NCBI GenBank assembly: GCA_023457355.1
Contig: JAEWLW010000039.1
Coordinates: forward strand, 1 to 62,463
From: Bacillota bacterium
Lineage (GTDB): Bacteria; Bacillota; Clostridia; Oscillospirales; Ruminococcaceae
Direction of reading: 5' to 3'
Length of the DNA: 62,463 bases
This document shows, one piece after another, positions 15,894 to 25,088 of the stretch. The notes beneath the pieces were generated by a model that saw only the letters and a list, made by a program, of their open reading frames with translations, was not told where the DNA came from and made no database searches. The translations under genes were made by a program, and so were the position numbers. Numbering within the stretch: the first letter of the stretch is position 1; the number at the start of each line of letters is the position of its first letter.

Positions 15894-16909
15894 GAGAGCA
15901 CCTCGCTGTTCTGAACCTCGCGGTCGCTGCTGATGGCGGGCAGCGTGATCTCGACGTCGGTTCCCGCTCCGGGGATGGAAAAGACATGCAGGCCATATTC
16001 CTCCCCGAACAGCAACCGGATACGGTTGTTCACATTGGCGAGGGCAAGGCCGCCTTTTTCCTTCTCCTGCCAGGCAATATCAAAATTGCCTTTACCCATG
16101 CGCCGGTTAATTTTGGCCAGCGTCTCTTCGTCCATGCCAAGGCCGTCGTCGGAAATGCGGATGAGCAGGCGTTTTTCAGTTTGCTCCAGATGAATAATCA
16201 GATGGCCTGTCCCCACTTTCAGTTCGGTTCCGTGGATAATACTGTTTTCCAGAATCGGCTGCATCGTCAACTTGGGGAGGCGGCAGCGGTAAATTTCTTC
16301 CCGCTCCTCGGGCGCACAGCGAATTTCCAGTTTAAGCCGATCCCCGAAGCGGTACTGCTGAATGCTGAAATAGGTCTCGCAGTTTTGAAGCTCCTCCTCC
16401 ACCGACACCAGGTTTTCCACCTTGGTGATGGTGTAGCGGAAGAAGGTCGCCAGCGATTCGGTCATCTCGGCCACCTCTTTTAAGCCGGCCAGCAATGTCT
16501 CGCTGCGGATGCTCTCAAGCGTATTGTAAAGAAAATGTGGATTAATCTGATTTTGCAGAGCAAGATATTGCGCCTGCCGCTTATTCATGTGAAAAAGCTG
16601 CATGGGGCTCAACAGCTCCCGCATCTGGTCAAAAAGGCGTTTGTTGGCGGGCGAAATCGCGCAGTCGCGCACTTCCTCGGCTTCAGAAATCGGATATCCT
16701 TCCAAAAATAAAGTCAGCATCCGCTCTATCCGCCAATAGGGGCGAAGCACCAGCATCCAGCCTGCCAGCGAAAGGGCCAGCCAGGTTGCCACAAGCAGCA
16801 CAGGGGGGATGGGCAGCAAGGCCCCCAGCAGTGCCGCCAGGCTTCCGATACCCAGCAGCACAGCCAGGCGGCAGGAAAGATATCCCCAACCGACTTTAAC
16901 CCGGTTCAT
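15890..16909 (-). CDS. YesM/LytS-type sensor histidine kinase without sensor domain
   Basis: A 339-residue kinase. Two membrane helices (about 13-32 and 36-55) are joined by only a few residues, so no extracellular ligand domain exists. The His_kinase motif QINPHFLYNT places the phosphorylated histidine at 125. The HATPase part shows ENSIIHG (N box) and SDDGLGMDE (G1). It is encoded between its response regulator and the degenerate ABC protein. With no receptor of its own, it probably receives its signal through another protein, either the transporter, the tandem binding protein or the ABC-like protein. That step is inference. Confidence 0.92.
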   Translation of the reverse strand: MNRVKVGWGYLSCRLAVLLGIGSLAALLGALLPIPPVLLVATWLALSLAGWMLVLRPYWRIERMLTLFLEGYPISEAEEVRDCAISPANKRLFDQMRELLSPMQLFHMNKRQAQYLALQNQINPHFLYNTLESIRSETLLAGLKEVAEMTESLATFFRYTITKVENLVSVEEELQNCETYFSIQQYRFGDRLKLEIRCAPEEREEIYRCRLPKLTMQPILENSIIHGTELKVGTGHLIIHLEQTEKRLLIRISDDGLGMDEETLAKINRRMGKGNFDIAWQEKEKGGLALANVNNRIRLLFGEEYGLHVFSIPGAGTDVEITLPAISSDREVQNSEVLS

Positions 16910-16941
16910 GCCGTCATCCTCCTTTGGTGTAGGTCTGTGCC

Positions 16942-18531
16942 TTATCCGTAAAGCTTGCGGTACTGTCCGGGGTTCAGGCTGGTGACCTTTTTAAAGGTGC
17001 TGGTAAAATGCTTCAAATCATTATACCCCACCCGGTCACACACCTCCGCAATGGGCAAATCGGAATCCTGCAACAGGGCCTTGGCCTTTTCAACGCGTAT
17101 GCGGGCCAGATATTTTGAAAACCCTTCGCCGGTTTCCTTTTTAAACATGGTGCTGAAATAACTGACACTGAAGCCGGTGGCGGCGCAGACGTCCTCCAGC
17201 GAGATGGATTCGTTATAATGCTGCTGAATATACTGCTTGGCGATGCGGATCGGGCGGATGGACTCATTTTCCTGCTGTTCCCACAACAGCTTGAGCTGTC
17301 TGCGCTGGAAGCGGCGCAGGCAGTCGAAAAGCCGCTCCACGTTGCCGCAGAGCGCACAGTGCTCTGCAAATTCCTTTAGCGGGTCGGATTCATCCCGCAG
17401 GTGCAGGCGGACAGCAAACATCCGCCCGGCCGCCAGCACCAGTTCCAGCAGCTCAAACCCGCGCACATCGGGCACCTGCGCTGCGGCGCGGCGCAGTTCT
17501 TCCGCCACCTTATCCGCCTCGTCGGCGCTCAGCGCATCCACGGCATGCTCCATGCCGTGGTTATATTTATCCAGCACCTGCCGCATCCGCAACGGGGAGG
17601 GAGCGGGGGCCGATTCCAACAGCCGCCCGGTTCCTTCAACCAGCCGTTCACAGATTGCCAGTCTGGCGCTGCGCATCGATTGCGGCAGTGCCAAAGGCGA
17701 TTTTACCACCTGGCCAATGGCGAGCGAAAACTCTACCGAGCCAAAGAAGAACGGCTGCGCTACCAGTTGGTTCAGGCAATCCCGAAGCGCGCGGCGGACG
17801 GCGCTTTTTTGCAGCGGCTCAAAATGGAGAACGCCGTAACCGGTGCTCCGGTAAAATTGCAGCAGCCCGACGGTATAGAGCGGCCTGAGCGCCGATTCCA
17901 GCACCTGGGCCACCTTGCTTTGCAGTGCTGGAAGTGATGCGCTTTCCACCGCCTCGGGCGTATAGTCCATTTTAAGGATATACACTTGAAACAGCCCCGT
18001 GCCCACCGGAAAATCATAGTCGTTCCGGAGCTGCTCGGCGGTGGGGGATTCCAGCCGTCCCTGTAGCAGATCCTCCAACAGGCGTCCTCGCAGCAGGTCA
18101 TGACCCTTTTGACTGTTTTGCCGCAAATCCTCCAGAGCGTCGACGGTAGCCGCGCGGTTTTGGCAGCGCTCGGCCAGCTTCTTTAACGTGGCGTTAAGCG
18201 CGTCCTGCTTAATGGGCTTAAGCAAATAATCGCCCACGCCGTAACGAATGGCGCTCTGCGCGTATTCAAACTGCGCGTAGCCGCTGATGATGACAATCTC
18301 CAGCTCCGGGAAGATTTGCCTTGCCCGCTCAATCAGCTCCAACCCATCGCAGCCCGGCATGCGGATATCGGTTATCAGGATATCCGGCCGGGCCTGTTTC
18401 ACGAGCGCCAATGCCTCCAATCCGTTGGAAGCGATTCCCGCCAGTTCCATGCCCAAAGCATCCCAATCGACCAGCATCTGCACCAAACGGCAGACTCTTA
18501 CCTCATCATCCGCAATGACCACTTGAAGCAC
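16942..18531 (-). CDS. YesN-type response regulator with AraC DNA-binding domain
   Basis: A 529-residue regulator. The receiver domain (VVIADDE, phospho-Asp55 in LITDIRMPG) is followed by a long central helical region and a C-terminal AraC/XylS double helix-turn-helix (about 430-529, with SISLEDVCAATGFSVSYFS). The frame is open further upstream, but GTG at 18531 is chosen because GCAGGAGGT lies seven bases before it and the receiver domain then starts at residue 3. It lies 28 bases after the PfkB kinase gene. It probably controls the sugar transport operon starting at 24849. Confidence 0.92.
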   Translation of the reverse strand: MLQVVIADDEVRVCRLVQMLVDWDALGMELAGIASNGLEALALVKQARPDILITDIRMPGCDGLELIERARQIFPELEIVIISGYAQFEYAQSAIRYGVGDYLLKPIKQDALNATLKKLAERCQNRAATVDALEDLRQNSQKGHDLLRGRLLEDLLQGRLESPTAEQLRNDYDFPVGTGLFQVYILKMDYTPEAVESASLPALQSKVAQVLESALRPLYTVGLLQFYRSTGYGVLHFEPLQKSAVRRALRDCLNQLVAQPFFFGSVEFSLAIGQVVKSPLALPQSMRSARLAICERLVEGTGRLLESAPAPSPLRMRQVLDKYNHGMEHAVDALSADEADKVAEELRRAAAQVPDVRGFELLELVLAAGRMFAVRLHLRDESDPLKEFAEHCALCGNVERLFDCLRRFQRRQLKLLWEQQENESIRPIRIAKQYIQQHYNESISLEDVCAATGFSVSYFSTMFKKETGEGFSKYLARIRVEKAKALLQDSDLPIAEVCDRVGYNDLKHFTSTFKKVTSLNPGQYRKLYG

Positions 18532-18559
18532 TTGTGCCACCTCCTGCTTTTGCCTGTTG

Positions 18560-19543
18560 TCAAACACTGTGCGCTTTTTCGGGTTTAAAGTTTCTCTCCA
18601 TGGCCTCCAGCACCTCCTGCATGGGGGGAATGCTGGGGATGCCGCCCATTTTGCGGGTGGAAAGGCTGGACGCCGCGCTGGCAAAACGGGCAATACCGGC
18701 TAGCTCTGAAGCGGTCAGCTCACCGGGAGCTTTGCCGGTCTCCAGAATGCGGCTGACCGCGCTGCCGCCAAAAATATCCCCCGCGCCGGTGGTGTCGATG
18801 GTTTTAACGTCGATGCTCGGGCAGAACACGGCGCCCTGCCGGTTCTTCAGAAAGCATCCCCGCGGCCCCAGTGTCACCATGGCAAGCTGGGCACCGTGCT
18901 CTTCCAGAATGCGCGTTGCACCCGCTTGTTCATCGCAATTCCAGAGAAAGCGCACCTCGTCATCGCTGATTTTAACAACATCCGCCTGCGAAAGTCCCCA
19001 GAGGATTTGTTTTTCGGCCGCCCGCGGGCTTTCCCAGAGCGAGAGACGAAGGTTGGGGTCATAGGTGATCAGTTTTCCCCGCTGTTTGGCGTAGGCGACG
19101 GCCCGCTGTGTGGCGGTGCGTGCCGGTTCGTCGGTGAGGCTTAACGTTCCAAAGTGGAACGCCCGGGCAGCATCAATAAAAGATAAATCCATCTCCTCAA
19201 AGCGCAGGCAGGTATCCGCGCCGGGCTTGCGCGCAAAGCTGAATGCGCGGTTGCCCTGTTCATCAAACGTCACAAAAGCAAGCGTGGTGAACACCGCGGG
19301 GTCCTGAAGGATGCCCCCGGTTTCAATGCCCGCCTTTTTGACGGTTTCCACTAATAGTTTGCCGAAGGTGTCGGTGCCCACCTTGCCGAGGAATGCCGTT
19401 TTCCGGCCATAGGTGGTCAGTGCAGCCAGAAAGTTAACCGGCGCGCCGCCGGGCTTGGCCGCCATGGTCGGGTATCCGTCCCCGTCCGTGCTAAGCGTCG
19501 CAAAATCAATAAGCAGCTCGCCGATGGCCGTTACATCGTACAT
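18560..19543 (-). CDS. PfkB-family sugar kinase (fructokinase-like)
   Basis: A 327-residue ribokinase/PfkB-family enzyme. The N-terminal sugar-binding segment KPGGAPVNFLAAL and the C-terminal DTTGAGDIFGG motif with the catalytic Asp are intact. The closest feel is fructokinase (ScrK-like). It lies 15 bases after the D-lyxose-isomerase-like gene, so it probably phosphorylates the ketose that enzyme makes (fructose or xylulose). The ATG has GAGGGTG upstream. Substrate cannot be fixed from sequence alone. Confidence 0.88.
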   Translation of the reverse strand: MYDVTAIGELLIDFATLSTDGDGYPTMAAKPGGAPVNFLAALTTYGRKTAFLGKVGTDTFGKLLVETVKKAGIETGGILQDPAVFTTLAFVTFDEQGNRAFSFARKPGADTCLRFEEMDLSFIDAARAFHFGTLSLTDEPARTATQRAVAYAKQRGKLITYDPNLRLSLWESPRAAEKQILWGLSQADVVKISDDEVRFLWNCDEQAGATRILEEHGAQLAMVTLGPRGCFLKNRQGAVFCPSIDVKTIDTTGAGDIFGGSAVSRILETGKAPGELTASELAGIARFASAASSLSTRKMGGIPSIPPMQEVLEAMERNFKPEKAHSV

Positions 19544-19558
19544 AAGGCACCCTCTTTT

Positions 19559-20245
19559 CTATTTTGCAGCCGGATATTCATTGCAGAGCAGCCGGTAGGG
19601 CTTTTCGTCCTCCTCAATGGTGGGGAAGCGCCCAATCTGCTCATAGAAGCGGTTGTCGGAAGTATCGTCGTTGCACTGGCTGACCTCGCCCAGAAGAACC
19701 GGGCCGCCGCCTTTTGCCACCGTAAAGTCGTGATATAAGTAAGGTTGAATCGCGATGCTCTCACCGGGGGCGAGGCGCACCTGTGTTCCGGCGGGCACTG
19801 TCAATTCCCGCCCGTCGAGATGGACGCAAACGTCGCCTGTTTTGTCCAGATCCTCATCCGGAGTGGCGTTGTATACCCGGATCAGCACATTGCCGCCGCC
19901 CCGGTTGATAATGTCCTCCATTTTGTTCCAATGGAAGTGCATGGGGGAATATTGCCCTTCCCGCAGATACAACAGCTTTTCCGCATAGGTTTTGGGGTAT
20001 TTCTCCCGCATGGCAAAATTGCCGTTGCGGATTGTGATAAGGGAGAAGCCGACCTTGTTAAAGTCGCCCAACCCGTAGTCGGTGATATCCCATCCGAGCA
20101 GATTGTCGCGTACCTCATCGTAATCGTGCCCCTTTTGCTGCCAGTCCGCGGGGGTGAAATGGCAAAATGGGGGCAGGGCGAAGCGGTATTCCTGGATAAA
20201 TGCTTCCATTTCTTTAAGCGCGGCGTTAATTTCACTGCGTTTCAT
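19559..20245 (-). CDS. D-lyxose isomerase-like cupin enzyme
   Basis: A 228-residue cupin-fold protein with features of D-lyxose ketol-isomerase (EC 5.3.1.15): MHFHWNKMEDIINRGGGN provides the His-x-His and Glu metal ligands, and the GWDITDYGLGDF segment is typical. Characterised members convert D-lyxose to D-xylulose and often D-mannose to D-fructose, using Mn2+ or Co2+. It lies behind a sugar ABC transporter and just before a PfkB kinase, so isomerisation then phosphorylation is the probable route of an imported aldose. Which aldose is inference. Confidence 0.85.
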   Translation of the reverse strand: MKRSEINAALKEMEAFIQEYRFALPPFCHFTPADWQQKGHDYDEVRDNLLGWDITDYGLGDFNKVGFSLITIRNGNFAMREKYPKTYAEKLLYLREGQYSPMHFHWNKMEDIINRGGGNVLIRVYNATPDEDLDKTGDVCVHLDGRELTVPAGTQVRLAPGESIAIQPYLYHDFTVAKGGGPVLLGEVSQCNDDTSDNRFYEQIGRFPTIEEDEKPYRLLCNEYPAAK

Positions 20246-20305
20246 AATGGCAGTCCTCCGATATTTCTATTAGTGATGATAGCACATTGGATAAGGCCTT
20301 TCAAG

Positions 20306-20340
20306 AAAAAGACGCCGATCATCACAACCGGCGTCTTTTA
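20306..20340 (-). terminator. Terminator after the binding-protein gene
   Basis: A stem of GACGCCG (20311-20317) and CGGCGTC (20329-20335), extended by A and T runs on both sides. Read leftward it ends in CTTTTT. It separates the abundant transporter transcript from the isomerase-kinase-regulator genes, which may be expressed by partial read-through or from another promoter. Confidence 0.75.
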
Positions 20341-20396
20341 CATTTTGCGGTGAGGCGTGGAAGTGTTCTGCCCGCACCGCCCGCGATTAATGAATT

Positions 20397-22232
20397 TTAT
20401 TTGGTCAGAACCGAAACGCCGGTATCGGTAACAACACCGCCCAGACTTGTGCCGTCCAGCGCGGAAACAGCAGCCTTAACGCCTTCGTAGCCCATCACGT
20501 CGGGATTCTGCGCCATGGTGCAAAGCAGGTGGCCGTCCGCAATCAGGTTCAGGATGGCGTCGGACTTATCAAAGCCCACGCCGATAACCTTGCCGCTGCC
20601 TGCCGCCTTGATGGCGTTGCCCGCGCCGGTGGTGGAACCTTCATTGGCGCCGAAGATGCCCACAACGCCCTGGGTGATGTAGTTTTCAGCGATGGTCTGC
20701 GATTTCGCTGCGTCGCCCTCGCCGTACTGGGTTTCCATAATCTCAAAGCCCTTGCCTTCAAACGCCGAGCGGAAGCCCTCTTCGCGCTTGACGCAGGAAT
20801 CGGTGGCTGCGTTGACGTTGACGATGCCGATCTTGCCCGAGGTGACGCCTGCCGCCGTCAGGGCCTTGAGCATCTCGTCGCCTGCGGTTTTACCCGCCGC
20901 CTTGTTGTCGGTGGAGAAGGTCGCCTCAGCCGGTACGTTGGCGGGGGAGTCGACATAGACAATCTTCAGTCCGGCCGCCGCCGCTTCCTTGAGCGCCGAA
21001 GAAATGGCATCCGGGCCGTTGGCCGCAACAATGATGGCGTTGTAGCCGCCCGCAACGGCGTTGTTCACGCACTCAATCTGCTGTGCGTCGTCCTTGGTGT
21101 TCGGGGAGAGGAACTGCACCGTCACACCCAGTTCCGAAGCCGCCTTCTGCGCGCCTTCGTTGAGCGTCACCCAGTGCTGGTCGATGGAGTCCATGGTGAT
21201 CAGCGCAATTTTCCAGTTCTTGCTGGCGGTTGTGGAGGCTGCCACTGCGCTGCCGCCCGTTTTAACGAGTACCGAAACGCCGGTATCGGTCACTTTTCCG
21301 CCCAGCGATTCGCCCTTGATGGCTGCAACCGCTGCCTTGACGCCTTCGTAACCCATTACATCGGGGTTTTGTGCCATAGTGCAAAGAATATGGCCGTCTT
21401 CAATCAGGTTCAGGATGGCGTCGGATTTATCAAAGCCCACGCCGATGACTTTGCCGCTGCCCGCCGCTTTGATGGCGTTACCGGCGCCGGTGGTGGAGCC
21501 TTCGTTGGCGCCGAAGATGCCCACAACGCCCTGGGTGATGTAATTTTCCGCGATGGACTGGGACTTTGCCGCGTCGCCTTCGCCGTACTGTGTTTCAAGA
21601 ATATCAAAGCCCTTGCCCTCAAACGCCGAGCGGAAGCCCTCTTCGCGCTTGACGCAGGAGTCGGTGGCCGCGTTGACGTTGACGATGCCGATCTTGCCCG
21701 CGGTGACGCCCGCCGCCGTCAGGGCTTTGAGCATTTCATCGCCCGCGGTTTTGCCCGCCGCCTTGTTGTCGGTGGAGAAGGTCGCCTCAGCCGGTACGTT
21801 GGCGGGGGAATCCACATAGACAATCTTCAGTCCGGCCGCCGCCGCTTCTTTCAGCGCCGAAGAAATGGCGTCCGGGCCGTTGGCCGCAACGATGATGGCG
21901 TTATAGCCCCCCGCAACGGCGTTGTTCACGCATTCAATCTGCTGCGCGTCGTCCTTGGTGTTCGGGGAGAGGAACTGCACCGTTACACCCAGCTCCGAAG
22001 CCGCCTTCTGCGCGCCTTCGTTGAGGGTGACCCAGTGCTGGTCGATGGAGTCCATGGTGATCAGCGCAATCTTGATATTGCCGGTGCTCTCGCTTTGGCT
22101 TTCGCTGCCGCTACTGCTGCTCGGGGGTTGCGCCCCCTGACTGACACTGGGTTGCGCACCGCCGCTGCATCCTGTTATAAGCGAAGCCACAAGACCCAAT
22201 GTGCAGAGAATTGCCACGATCTTTTTACTCAA
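20397..22232 (-). CDS. Sugar-binding lipoprotein with two tandem near-identical domains
   Basis: A 611-residue protein, twice the usual length of RbsB-type binding proteins. The lipoprotein signal ends at LITGC (Cys22), followed by a Ser/Gln-rich linker. Domain 1 starts at about residue 54 (KIALITMDSIDQHWVTL) and the same sequence recurs 287 residues later, so two complete peripla­smic-binding-protein-type folds are joined by a short STTASKNW linker. The copies differ at only a few residues. Each copy has the features of pentose/hexose CUT2 receptors. It is encoded between the permease and the isomerase. The fusion could raise local ligand capture or let one lipoprotein serve transporter and sensor; this is inference. 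Confidence 0.93.
   Translation of the reverse strand: MSKKIVAILCTLGLVASLITGCSGGAQPSVSQGAQPPSSSSGSESQSESTGNIKIALITMDSIDQHWVTLNEGAQKAASELGVTVQFLSPNTKDDAQQIECVNNAVAGGYNAIIVAANGPDAISSALKEAAAAGLKIVYVDSPANVPAEATFSTDNKAAGKTAGDEMLKALTAAGVTAGKIGIVNVNAATDSCVKREEGFRSAFEGKGFDILETQYGEGDAAKSQSIAENYITQGVVGIFGANEGSTTGAGNAIKAAGSGKVIGVGFDKSDAILNLIEDGHILCTMAQNPDVMGYEGVKAAVAAIKGESLGGKVTDTGVSVLVKTGGSAVAASTTASKNWKIALITMDSIDQHWVTLNEGAQKAASELGVTVQFLSPNTKDDAQQIECVNNAVAGGYNAIIVAANGPDAISSALKEAAAAGLKIVYVDSPANVPAEATFSTDNKAAGKTAGDEMLKALTAAGVTSGKIGIVNVNAATDSCVKREEGFRSAFEGKGFEIMETQYGEGDAAKSQTIAENYITQGVVGIFGANEGSTTGAGNAIKAAGSGKVIGVGFDKSDAILNLIADGHLLCTMAQNPDVMGYEGVKAAVSALDGTSLGGVVTDTGVSVLTK
20410..22071 (-). repeat. In-frame tandem duplication of the binding domain
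   Basis: Two direct copies of about 801 bp (20410-21210 and 21271-22071) with a period of 861 bp, for example TCGATGGAGTCCATGGTGAT at 21181 and again at 22042. Nucleotide identity is very high, which points to a recent duplication or to ongoing gene conversion. The repeated unit covers the whole sugar-binding domain but not the signal peptide. Confidence 0.93.
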
Positions 22233-22288
22233 AACAATTCCTCCTTCGTTTAGCTTATCTTAACAACCGCAGTTTTGCTGCGGAATTG

Positions 22289-23320
22289 TTACCCGTTTGC
22301 CGCCGTCTTTTCCGGCGTCTTTTTCTTGAACGAGTTGCCGCGGCGCAACACAACATCCAACAGCACCGAGAACGCGACGATCACACCGATGACAATCCGC
22401 TGAATACCAACCGGCGCGCCGATCATGTTCAGGCCGTTTTCCAGCGTCTGCCACACAGCGGCGCCCGCCAATGTGCCCAGCAAAATTCCGGTGCCGCCCA
22501 GCGGGGATATACCGCCGATGACGCCGGCCGCCACGCCGTACATTTCGTACATCGTGCCCGCTTCCATATTGCCCATGCCCGCCTGCGCGCATAGAATCAG
22601 GCCCACCACACAGGAACAAAAGGCGCTGACCAGATAGGTTTTAGTCGTGGTCATTTCGACGTTTACGCCCGAAAGTTTAGCCGCGTCCACATTGGAGCCG
22701 ATGGCATAGATATGCCGCCCTGTCCGCGTTTTGGACAGCAGGAAGAAGAAAACCGCAAACAACAAAATGGAAATCCAAAACGTGTTGTAAACGCCAAGCG
22801 TTTTTCCGTAATAAAAGAAGCTTTGCAGCTGGTCCGCCGGCCCTTTGCCGATGCCCGAGGCGATGGCGTCGGTGTTGCGGTTGCCGTTTACCATGTAGGC
22901 GACGCCGCGGGCCACAAACATGGTGCCCAGCGTTGCAATAAAGGGCGGCAGCTTAAACTTTCCGACCAATACCCCGTTGGCCACGCCCACAATCAGGCAG
23001 CTTACAATCGTCACCAGAATGGCGATTGGCGCCGCAATGCCTTTGGTCATTAGCGTGGCGGAAATCATGGCGCTCATGCCCACGACCGATCCGATTGAGA
23101 GGTCGATATTGCCGGTGATCAGCACATAGCTCTGCCCGATGCCGATCAGCAGGTACTTGGACATCGAGCGCAGCAGATTCATCATGTTGTTGGAGGAAAA
23201 CACCGTGGGGTTGATGATGCCGAAGGCCAGATAAATGATGATCAGTCCGGCAAAGGCGGTCAGGGCGGTTCCCATCCCCCTGATCTTAAAAAAGCGCATC
23301 AGAGCGGATTGTTGCTTCAT
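22289..23320 (-). CDS. CUT2 sugar ABC transporter permease (RbsC-like)
   Basis: A 343-residue membrane protein of the BPD_transp_2 family with about eight to ten hydrophobic helices. Typical segments include QSYVLITGNIDLSIGSV and the GKFKLPPFIATLGTMFVARG stretch, both conserved in RbsC/XylH/AraH permeases. It is encoded 18 bases after the ATPase gene and before the binding protein. It forms a homodimeric channel driven by the RbsA-type ATPase. The ribosome site is an AGGAAGGAT-type purine run. Confidence 0.93.
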   Translation of the reverse strand: MKQQSALMRFFKIRGMGTALTAFAGLIIIYLAFGIINPTVFSSNNMMNLLRSMSKYLLIGIGQSYVLITGNIDLSIGSVVGMSAMISATLMTKGIAAPIAILVTIVSCLIVGVANGVLVGKFKLPPFIATLGTMFVARGVAYMVNGNRNTDAIASGIGKGPADQLQSFFYYGKTLGVYNTFWISILLFAVFFFLLSKTRTGRHIYAIGSNVDAAKLSGVNVEMTTTKTYLVSAFCSCVVGLILCAQAGMGNMEAGTMYEMYGVAAGVIGGISPLGGTGILLGTLAGAAVWQTLENGLNMIGAPVGIQRIVIGVIVAFSVLLDVVLRRGNSFKKKTPEKTAANG

Positions 23321-23337
23321 CCTTCCTACTCCCTTTC

Positions 23338-24849
23338 TTAAACAGCGCCCGCCACCTTGCTTTCAAAGCGGGTGGCAAGGGTCAGAATTTCGTTTTGGCT
23401 GGTTTGCTGGGCCATAACCTCGCCGGTAATCCGCCCGTCGCACATCACAAGGATTCGGTCGGCGATACCCATAACTTCCGGAATTTCGGAGGATACAATC
23501 ATCACGGCAATGCCCTGCGCTTTGAGCTGGTTGATGATGTTGTATATTTCAACCTTGGCCGCGACGTCGATACCGCGGGTGGGCTCGTCAAAGATGACCA
23601 CCCGGCTGTTGCGTGCCAGCCATTTTCCCACCACAACCTTTTGCTGGTTGCCGCCTGAGAGGTTGGCCGCATCCACCTCGATGCCGGGCGTTTTAACGGC
23701 GAGGTTGCTGATGGCCCAGTCGCAAAGCGCATCTTCCTTTCTGCGGTTAATGACGCCAAATCTGTTGCAGATTAAATCCAGATTGGGCAGCGAAATATTA
23801 TGCCGGATGCTCAGCTTGGTGCAAAGGCCGTCTTTTTTTCGGTCTTCAGGCGCTAAAACAACCCCCGACCTGATCGCGTCTTCGGGGCATTTAATCTGAA
23901 CTTGCTTTCCGTCGAGATATATTTCGCCGCCGTCCTTGGGGTCGATGCCAAAGATGGCGCGTGTGGTTTCGGTTCGCCCCGCACCCATCAGGCCGGCAAA
24001 ACCGACGACTTCGCCTTCGTGCAGGGAGAAGTTGATATCACGCACCATCCGCCCGGCGTTGAGGTTCTTAACCGTAAAAATTTCGCGGCCTTTTGGGCAG
24101 CTGACACGCGGGAACTTCTCCTTGATCTCACGTCCCACCATGTGGGTAATGATCGCATCAATGGTTGTGTCGGCATAATTCATAGAGGTGATGTACTGGC
24201 CGTCGCGCATAATGGTGACCCGGTCCACAATATGCTGCAATTCTTCCAGCCGGTGGGAGATGTACACTATGCCGCAGCCCTTTTCCCGCAATGTGCGGAT
24301 AATGCGGAACAAATCGTTGATCTCCTTGGCGGTCAGGGAAGAGGTGGGTTCGTCCATCACCAGTATCTTCGCATTTGTGGAAAGCGCTTTGGCTATTTCC
24401 ACCATTTGCTGGCGCGAGATGCTCAGTTCCCCCACCACCTGATGAGGCGGGATATCTATTTTCAGCTCCCCCAGAATCCGCGCCGCTTCAGCCTCCATTT
24501 CCGCATTGGCCAGCAAGCCGCCCTTAATCAGCTCGCGCCCGAGAAAAATATTTTCCGCCACCGAAAGATGACTGCACATGTTCAATTCCTGGTGGATGAT
24601 CGCAACGCCCGCAGCCTGCGCCTGTTTTGGGGTCAGGTTGCCATATGGCGTGCCCAAAATGCTCAGTTCGCCGGCATCGCGGGTGTAGACGCCGCTGAGT
24701 ATTTTCACCAGAGTGGATTTTCCCGCCCCGTTTTCGCCCAATAAGGCCATGACCTCACCCGCACGCAGTTCAAAATCAACATGATCCAGTGCCTTTACGC
24801 CAGGAAAGCTTTTGCAAATCCCCTTCATGGAGACGATGGTCTCTTTCAT
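23338..24849 (-). CDS. CUT2 sugar ABC transporter ATPase (RbsA-like)
   Basis: A 503-residue tandem ATPase. Cassette 1 has an intact Walker A (LGENGAGKSTLVK, residues 37-49), signature LSISRQQ and Walker B ILVMDEPTSSL. Cassette 2 has the reduced GLMGAGRTE P-loop that is normal for RbsA, signature LSGGNQQK and Walker B VVIFDEPTRGID. It is the first gene of the leftward sugar locus and the functional counterpart of the degenerate protein at 14388. The spacer 24850-25088 is the divergent promoter region shared with the cupin gene. Confidence 0.94.
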   Translation of the reverse strand: MKETIVSMKGICKSFPGVKALDHVDFELRAGEVMALLGENGAGKSTLVKILSGVYTRDAGELSILGTPYGNLTPKQAQAAGVAIIHQELNMCSHLSVAENIFLGRELIKGGLLANAEMEAEAARILGELKIDIPPHQVVGELSISRQQMVEIAKALSTNAKILVMDEPTSSLTAKEINDLFRIIRTLREKGCGIVYISHRLEELQHIVDRVTIMRDGQYITSMNYADTTIDAIITHMVGREIKEKFPRVSCPKGREIFTVKNLNAGRMVRDINFSLHEGEVVGFAGLMGAGRTETTRAIFGIDPKDGGEIYLDGKQVQIKCPEDAIRSGVVLAPEDRKKDGLCTKLSIRHNISLPNLDLICNRFGVINRRKEDALCDWAISNLAVKTPGIEVDAANLSGGNQQKVVVGKWLARNSRVVIFDEPTRGIDVAAKVEIYNIINQLKAQGIAVMIVSSEIPEVMGIADRILVMCDGRITGEVMAQQTSQNEILTLATRFESKVAGAV

Positions 24850-24970
24850 TCGCTCATCCCCCGTCTTTGCTGCTTAAAGCTCTGAGGTTAGTATAGCGCA
24901 TTCATTTGTGGAATTTAAGGGCATATTTTTCTGTTTTTGGTGTATTTTTTATTTACTTTAACCACGAATC

Positions 24971-24999
24971 TTGCGTTTCTTTGCGATAGCCGTTATAAT
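24971..24999 (+). promoter_or_regulatory. Promoter of the small cupin gene
   Basis: TTGCGT (24971-24976) and a perfect TATAAT (24994-24999) are 17 bases apart and point rightward, about 90 bases before the cupin ATG. The region is shared with the leftward ABC operon, so the two transcripts diverge from here. Confidence 0.7.
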
Positions 25000-25088
25000 G
25001 TGGCCACAGATAAGGCGAATTCCAAACATGAGGAAATGCGGTTGTTATCAAGAAGAAACGGACATATTCCTTTAGTGGAGGTTGCGTG

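Noticed and set aside
20410..22071. CRISPR array or other short-repeat array
   Set aside because: The repeats are two 801-bp coding units; no short regularly spaced repeats are found anywhere in the window.
20529..22253. Long open frame (574 codons) on the plus strand opposite the binding-protein gene
   Set aside because: It mirrors the tandem duplication of the real gene and its translation is Arg/Gly-rich with no known domain; the opposite strand encodes a clear lipoprotein with signal peptide and sugar-binding folds.
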